DNA of 9,329 bases, from positions 1 to 9,329 of the forward strand of contig DATLCC010000111.1 in assembly GCA_035526585.1 (NCBI GenBank). Reading direction: 5' to 3'. A program made the translations under genes and the position numbers. This document shows positions 5,789 through 9,329 of this stretch, piece after piece. The notes beneath the pieces are model-generated. The model did no database searches. It worked only from the letters and a program-made list of their open reading frames with translations, and was not told where the DNA came from. Position 1 is the stretch's first letter. Each line of letters opens with the position of its first letter. The stretch comes from JAJPHT01 sp035526585 (GTDB lineage: Archaea; Thermoplasmatota; SW-10-69-26; JACQPN01; JAJPHT01).

Positions 5789-7843
5789 CACGAGCGCGAT
5801 GCCGACGGCAAGCGCCCCGATCGCCGCCAGCACGAGCCCGACCGCGAGCCCGGGGATCGGGAGGCCGGAGGTCGCGTCGTCGCCACGACCGGGGCCGACG
5901 AGCGAGACGGCGGTGGTGTAGGTCTGCTCGAGCGTGACGGAGATGGCCGAGCCCGACGGGGGCGCGCCCCGGCCGGCCACGCGGACGAAGTAGACGCCGG
6001 GCGCGTCGCCCGCGGCGCTCGCGCCGTCAGCGTCGACGATCTCGCCGCCCGCGACGGTCGGCGCGCCTGCGCCCGGCAGCACGTGGATCGCATGATACCC
6101 CAGCACCGTGTCGGCGGCTGCGACGGGCGCCTCGAACGCGTCCTCGATGGCGAAGGTCGTGGCGATCGTGACGTTGCCACGGCCTACGTCGAACGTGAAC
6201 GCGCGCGTCTGCGGCGAGAACGGCACCGCGCCCCGCGTCGGCTGCGCGTACACGTAGGCACGGTAGGTGCCCGGCTCCGGCGCGCTGAAGGAGGCGGCGC
6301 CTTCGCGGAGGCCCGAGGCGTACGCGAGCGTGCCGTTGGGGTCGTAGACGGTGACGCTGTAGGTCATCGGGCTGCCGTCGTCGAGGGAGGGGGTGAGGTC
6401 GCTCGGGGACCACGGGGCGAGCGTGTCCACGGGGAGCGTGAGGTTCGCGCCACTGATCGGGCGCACGCCGCCGGTGAGGTCGGGAGCGCCGTCTGCGCGG
6501 CTGCGCGCCTGGTGCGCGGCAGCGTAGTTGACCTCGATGCGCGCGTCATAGCGCGTCTGGATGGGCGCGCCGACGCCTTTGATGCGGAGCACGTACCAGC
6601 CGTCGACGGGGACGCTTCCGACGCGCACGCTCCACGTGGGCTTCGTCGGGTCGACGCTTCCTGCCTGGAGCATGTTGCCGTCGGGATCGTGCACGCTGAA
6701 CTGCAGGTTGGCGAGGCTGCGCCCGAGATCGACGGGCGTGCCTGGCGTCACGAGCGTCACCTGCGCGGCGGCGCTCTGGGCCGTTTCGAAGAGGAAGAAG
6801 GGGATGTCGCGCTGGAACTGGGCGAGGGGATCCGCGGTGCTTGCGAGCGGGAGCGGCACGTCCTCGGTCGTCTGGACGACGTAGGACTTGGGATACGCGT
6901 ACCCTTCGGCGCCCAACGTCCCGACGTCGAAGTCGAGCGGGTAGGTGATGGGCGGCGTCGCGCTCCCTGCGTCGGGGAGGAGGGTCACGGTCGCGGTGTG
7001 CCGGCCCGGGTGGGCGAGGGTGACGTTCAGGCGCGCCTCTCCCGAGGACGCGTCGAGGGGTGGCGTGCTCGCGACGAGGGCGCCCGCTTCGTCGTGCACG
7101 GCGAAGACCATGCGGCCCGCGGGCGCGGGCGACACGGTCGCGGTGAACGTGCTGGGCTCCCAGAACTTCGCGCCTTCGGGGGGCGTGAGCGTGACGCTCG
7201 TGCCGTCGAAGCTCGTCTCGACGGGGGAAAGCGCGATGGTCGGCAGCGGCGCTGCGGTGAAGACGTCCTTCTGCCCGGCGACGTCGGATTCGTGGAGTGC
7301 GCCCTCCGGGGCGGTGCGCAGCTCCTTGATGCCGTAGCCGCTCTGGTAGAGGCCGCTCTCGCTCGATTTCGCGAAGACGAGGAGCTTCGCGTAGTCGTAG
7401 CCGTCCTTGAGGACGGGCTGGCCGAGGAGCGTCAGCGTGATCTGGATGGGGACGGTGTAGACGTACTGCGCCTGCGGGTTCGTCGGCTCCGACGTTTCCG
7501 GCTGCGCATAGGTGGGATTGTTGACGTCGACCGGGATGACCTCGGGCTCGACGCGGATCTGCGCCCAGTCCGGCAGGCGCGGGTATTCGAAGCGGATCTC
7601 GACGGGCTCGTTGGGCGTCGCGACCGTGTAGCCTTCGTTCACCATGTCGAACTTGTATGTGAGCGTCGCGTCGATCGTGACGGGCGCCTCGTGCGTGAGG
7701 TTCCACATGGTGGCGTCGCCGTCGACCTGGATGAGGATGAGGGGGTAGATGCGGCCGCAGGGCACCGCGCACGCGTCCGCGAGGGGCGCGGCCGCGAGCG
7801 GCAGCAGGAAAAGGGCGGCGATGGCGAGCGCTCGGCGTCCCAC
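5780..7843 (-). CDS. Large surface protein with beta-sandwich domains and C-terminal anchor (PGF-CTERM-like)
   Basis: The 687-residue protein starts at GTG 7843 with signal peptide GRRALAIAALFLLPLAAAPLADA. It ends in SGLPIPGLAVGLVLAAIGAL, a few more hydrophobic residues and the tail VRR. That Pro-Gly then hydrophobic helix then Arg-Arg layout matches the archaeal PGF-CTERM family of anchors, many of which are processed by archaeosortase; here the motif is IPG-L rather than the usual PGF. Two Cys (25 and 29) lie at the start of the mature protein. The rest is rich in Thr/Val/Pro and looks like consecutive beta-sandwich or Ig-like domains: WSVRVGSVPVDGWYVLRIKG and FSAPEPGTYRAYVYAQPTRG resemble typical strand pairs. 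Five NxS/T sequons (NLT, NVT, NLT, NGT, NVT) are consistent with N-glycosylation. No catalytic motif is seen. It is probably a cell-surface adhesin or ligand-binding protein. It is divergent from the M28 peptidase across an 84-base promoter region. Confidence 0.85.
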   Translation of the reverse strand: MGRRALAIAALFLLPLAAAPLADACAVPCGRIYPLILIQVDGDATMWNLTHEAPVTIDATLTYKFDMVNEGYTVATPNEPVEIRFEYPRLPDWAQIRVEPEVIPVDVNNPTYAQPETSEPTNPQAQYVYTVPIQITLTLLGQPVLKDGYDYAKLLVFAKSSESGLYQSGYGIKELRTAPEGALHESDVAGQKDVFTAAPLPTIALSPVETSFDGTSVTLTPPEGAKFWEPSTFTATVSPAPAGRMVFAVHDEAGALVASTPPLDASSGEARLNVTLAHPGRHTATVTLLPDAGSATPPITYPLDFDVGTLGAEGYAYPKSYVVQTTEDVPLPLASTADPLAQFQRDIPFFLFETAQSAAAQVTLVTPGTPVDLGRSLANLQFSVHDPDGNMLQAGSVDPTKPTWSVRVGSVPVDGWYVLRIKGVGAPIQTRYDARIEVNYAAAHQARSRADGAPDLTGGVRPISGANLTLPVDTLAPWSPSDLTPSLDDGSPMTYSVTVYDPNGTLAYASGLREGAASFSAPEPGTYRAYVYAQPTRGAVPFSPQTRAFTFDVGRGNVTIATTFAIEDAFEAPVAAADTVLGYHAIHVLPGAGAPTVAGGEIVDADGASAAGDAPGVYFVRVAGRGAPPSGSAISVTLEQTYTTAVSLVGPGRGDDATSGLPIPGLAVGLVLAAIGALAVGIALVRR

Positions 7844-7861
7844 GCGCGCCTAGTCCGAGGG

Positions 7862-7873
7862 CCTTTTAAAAGG
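7862..7873. promoter_or_regulatory. Symmetric TATA element CCTTTTAAAAGG in the divergent promoter
   Basis: This perfect 12-base palindrome is the most A/T-rich point between the two divergent genes. Its centre is about 24 bases from the GTG at 7843, the spacing of a leaderless archaeal promoter for the large surface protein. Because it is symmetric, TBP could bind either way round. Used rightwards it would start transcription near 7893, giving a leader of about 35 bases for the peptidase gene. Confidence 0.6.
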
Positions 7874-7898
7874 GTTCCTGCACGGTCCTTTCCTCACC

Positions 7899-7906
7899 CT
7901 TTAGAG
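7899..7906 (+). promoter_or_regulatory. TATA-like box for the M28 peptidase gene
   Basis: CTTTAGAG is centred about 26 bases before the GTG at 7928, again the spacing of a leaderless transcript. It competes with the stronger palindromic box at 7862-7873 as the promoter of this gene. Confidence 0.4.
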
Positions 7907-7927
7907 CCCGGCGCCCTTCACGCGCTC

Positions 7928-9283
7928 GTGCGTCGCCTCGCTCTCGTGCTCGTCGTCCTGCTCCTCGCCGGCTGCACGAGCGCGCCCGCGCCCGCCGCCC
8001 TCGTTGAGCGCCCGGGCGAGCTTCGTGTGGGCAGCGCCGTCCTTCACAACGGCGGCGTGCAGGGGGGCCTTTCGCTCCTGCACCTGGGCGAAGGGGGCCC
8101 CGCCTCGGTCGCGTTCCCGGACGGCGTCCTTGTGCTCGACAGGGACGGGCGCCTCGTGCCGCCCGACGGGCCCGTGACCATCGCGCGCGGCGAGCTCGTG
8201 CAGTATCTGGCCCCCTATGGCGCCTCGGAGCTCGTCGTGCAGGTGGACGGCGCCCCCGTGACGCTGCCTCTGGCCGCGGGGCGCGCGTTCGTGGACGGCC
8301 AGCTCGCGGTCGAGCTCCTGAAGGTGCAGCGCGAGCGTTTCCCGCATCGCACGCCGCACATGCCCAACTTCGAGGCGAGCGTCTCGTACTTCGCGGACTA
8401 CTTCGAGGCGCTGGGCTACAAGGTCGAGGTCTTCCGCCCGCCTGTCCCCGAGCTCCCGCTTCCGCTCGACGCGCCTCTCGCGCCGCAGAGCCTCGTCTCC
8501 GTCGTCGCCACGAAGCGCGGCACGACGCAGGCGGATCGCTATCTCGCGTTCGGCGGCCACTTCGACGTCGTCGAGCAGACGACGGAGGGCGCGTTCGACA
8601 ACACCGCGGGCACGGTGGCGACCCTTGCGATGGCGAAGGCGTTCGCGCAGGTGAACACGAGCCATTCGCTGATCTTTGGCGTCTGGGGCGGCGAGGAGGA
8701 CGGGATCCTCGGCTCGCAGGCGTGGCTCGCGGGACATCCGGAGCTCGTGCCTTTCCTCGACCTCTACGTCAATTTCGACGTCACGAGCCTCGCGTGGCCT
8801 GCGCCCGCTCCGGACCCCGCGCCCGTCGTCGCGACAACCGGCCCCGACGGGCCGATGGGCGACGCGCTCGCCGCGGCGCATCAGGCGATCGTCGCCGACT
8901 GGATGCAGGTGGACGCGCCCTTCGTCTACGAGCCCGTGGCGCAGGGGCAGGCCAACGGCGCCGGCGTGAACGCGCAGAGCGACCACACCTCGTTCCTTGC
9001 GCGCGGCATCCCGGTCCTCTTCCAGTTCACCGCGCGAACGGGCGACGCGTTCGCCCTCATCCACAGCGAGCGGGACACGACGGAGAACATGACGAAGTTC
9101 GCCCTGCGCGGCCCCGACGCGGATCTCGACGCGCCGCTCAACACGACCGAGCAGGCCGAAGGCGAGGCCGTCCTTGCGAAGAGCTTCGAGACGCAGATGG
9201 TCGCGGGCTTCTACCTCGCCGTCCTCATGGACGATGGGGTCTTCCGCGGGCCGAAGCCCGCGGAAGACAAGTCGCGGCCCTAA
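7928..9283 (+). CDS. M28-family zinc metallopeptidase, predicted lipoprotein
   Basis: The frame is open far upstream, antisense to the surface-protein gene. The protein plainly begins at GTG 7928, where a lipoprotein signal appears (RRLALVLVVLLLAGC, lipid Cys16), giving 451 residues. A beta-rich N-terminal part (about 20-135) precedes the catalytic domain. All expected metal and catalytic residues of a co-catalytic two-zinc M28 peptidase are present: His211 and Asp213 in GGHFDVVE, bridging Asp224 in FDNTAG, catalytic Glu256 and ligand Glu257 in WGGEEDG, Asp284 in NFDVT and His379 in IHSERDT. SDHTSFLARGIP (His353) is the usual family block before the last ligand. It should act outside the cell as an aminopeptidase or carboxypeptidase releasing amino acids from peptides; exact specificity is not readable. 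With the S8 lipoprotein it suggests protein scavenging. Its last 14 codons overlap a strong hairpin that is repeated just beyond the stop. Confidence 0.92.
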   Translation: MRRLALVLVVLLLAGCTSAPAPAALVERPGELRVGSAVLHNGGVQGGLSLLHLGEGGPASVAFPDGVLVLDRDGRLVPPDGPVTIARGELVQYLAPYGASELVVQVDGAPVTLPLAAGRAFVDGQLAVELLKVQRERFPHRTPHMPNFEASVSYFADYFEALGYKVEVFRPPVPELPLPLDAPLAPQSLVSVVATKRGTTQADRYLAFGGHFDVVEQTTEGAFDNTAGTVATLAMAKAFAQVNTSHSLIFGVWGGEEDGILGSQAWLAGHPELVPFLDLYVNFDVTSLAWPAPAPDPAPVVATTGPDGPMGDALAAAHQAIVADWMQVDAPFVYEPVAQGQANGAGVNAQSDHTSFLARGIPVLFQFTARTGDAFALIHSERDTTENMTKFALRGPDADLDAPLNTTEQAEGEAVLAKSFETQMVAGFYLAVLMDDGVFRGPKPAEDKSRP

Positions 9284-9329
9284 GGACGCGACGGCGTCTT
9301 CGGCGGGCCGAAGCCCGCGGAAGACAAGT
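9239..9329. repeat. Tandem hairpin repeat across the end of the M28 gene (57-base period)
   Basis: A 34-base unit occurs at 9239-9272 and 9296-9329 with one mismatch. Each unit begins with an inverted repeat: GTCTTCCGCGGGC, loop CGAA, then its exact reverse complement, 13 pairs in copy 1; copy 2 has one mismatched pair. On the minus strand the loop reads C(TTCG)G, the very stable UUCG tetraloop in RNA. Copy 1 lies inside the coding region (VFRGPKPAEDK) and copy 2 lies after the stop. The period of 57 bases equals 19 codons, so copy 2 would read VFGGPKPAEDK in the same frame beyond the TAA. The window stops at the end of copy 2, so the array may continue. Confidence 0.8.

Noticed and set aside
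5738..7927. Long plus-strand open frame continuing into the M28 gene (1181 codons in all)
   Set aside because: The part before 7928 is antisense to the surface-protein gene and reads as Arg/Asp/Val/Gly-rich low-complexity sequence. A lipoprotein signal appears only at GTG 7928, so the upstream part is a GC-rich shadow.
9239..9325. Rho-independent terminator of the M28 gene
   Set aside because: The hairpins are strong, but no T-run follows on the plus strand, copy 1 lies inside the coding region, and archaea do not usually terminate with stem-loops.

Overview
This is a GC-rich window (roughly two-thirds G+C by eye), and the signals in it look archaeal. TTTTAAAA- or CTTTAAG-like boxes sit about 24-29 bases upstream of start codons. 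Most of those starts are TTG or GTG with no Shine-Dalgarno sequence, as in leaderless transcripts. One large surface protein ends in a PGF-CTERM-like anchor, and one regulator is a membrane-anchored winged-helix protein with its DNA-binding part at the C-terminus. Together with secreted lipoprotein peptidases and an MTA/SAH-type deaminase, this fits an uncultivated high-GC euryarchaeal lineage such as Thermoplasmatota. The lineage is inferred; the window holds no rRNA, tRNA or other marker gene.

Left part (1-3285). A truncated minus-strand gene with a clear signal peptide runs off the left edge. Next, on the minus strand, is a lipoprotein subtilase (S8) with an intact Asp/His/Asn/Ser set. Divergent from it is a two-gene plus-strand unit. 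Its first gene encodes a 71-residue secreted protein with four cysteines. The second overlaps the first by a GTGA stop/start junction and encodes a 491-residue protein with a signal peptide, an extracytoplasmic domain, a Pro-rich stalk, one membrane helix and two cytoplasmic winged-helix domains. A protease, a small secreted Cys protein and a one-component membrane regulator side by side is the best candidate here for an undescribed extracellular sensing system.

Middle (3287-5344). On the minus strand lie mtaD (5'-methylthioadenosine/S-adenosylhomocysteine or 5'-deoxyadenosine deaminase) and, upstream of it, a membrane-anchored protein with a phospholipase-D-like middle domain that lacks the HKD residues and a C-terminal OB-fold. 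mtaD ends one base from the regulator gene coming the other way. It probably has its own promoter within the T-run just after the upstream gene's stop.

Right part (5345-9329). A gene-free stretch of about 435 bases holds a tandem array of three 76-78-base units. Each unit has a 44-base near-invariant core ending in the palindrome TGACGCGTCA. Beyond it is a 687-residue surface protein (minus strand) and, divergent from it, an M28-family metallopeptidase lipoprotein. The two share a short promoter region with the symmetric box CCTTTTAAAAGG. The window ends in a duplicated, strongly base-paired hairpin that overlaps the end of the peptidase gene. Read on the minus strand it carries a C(UUCG)G tetraloop.
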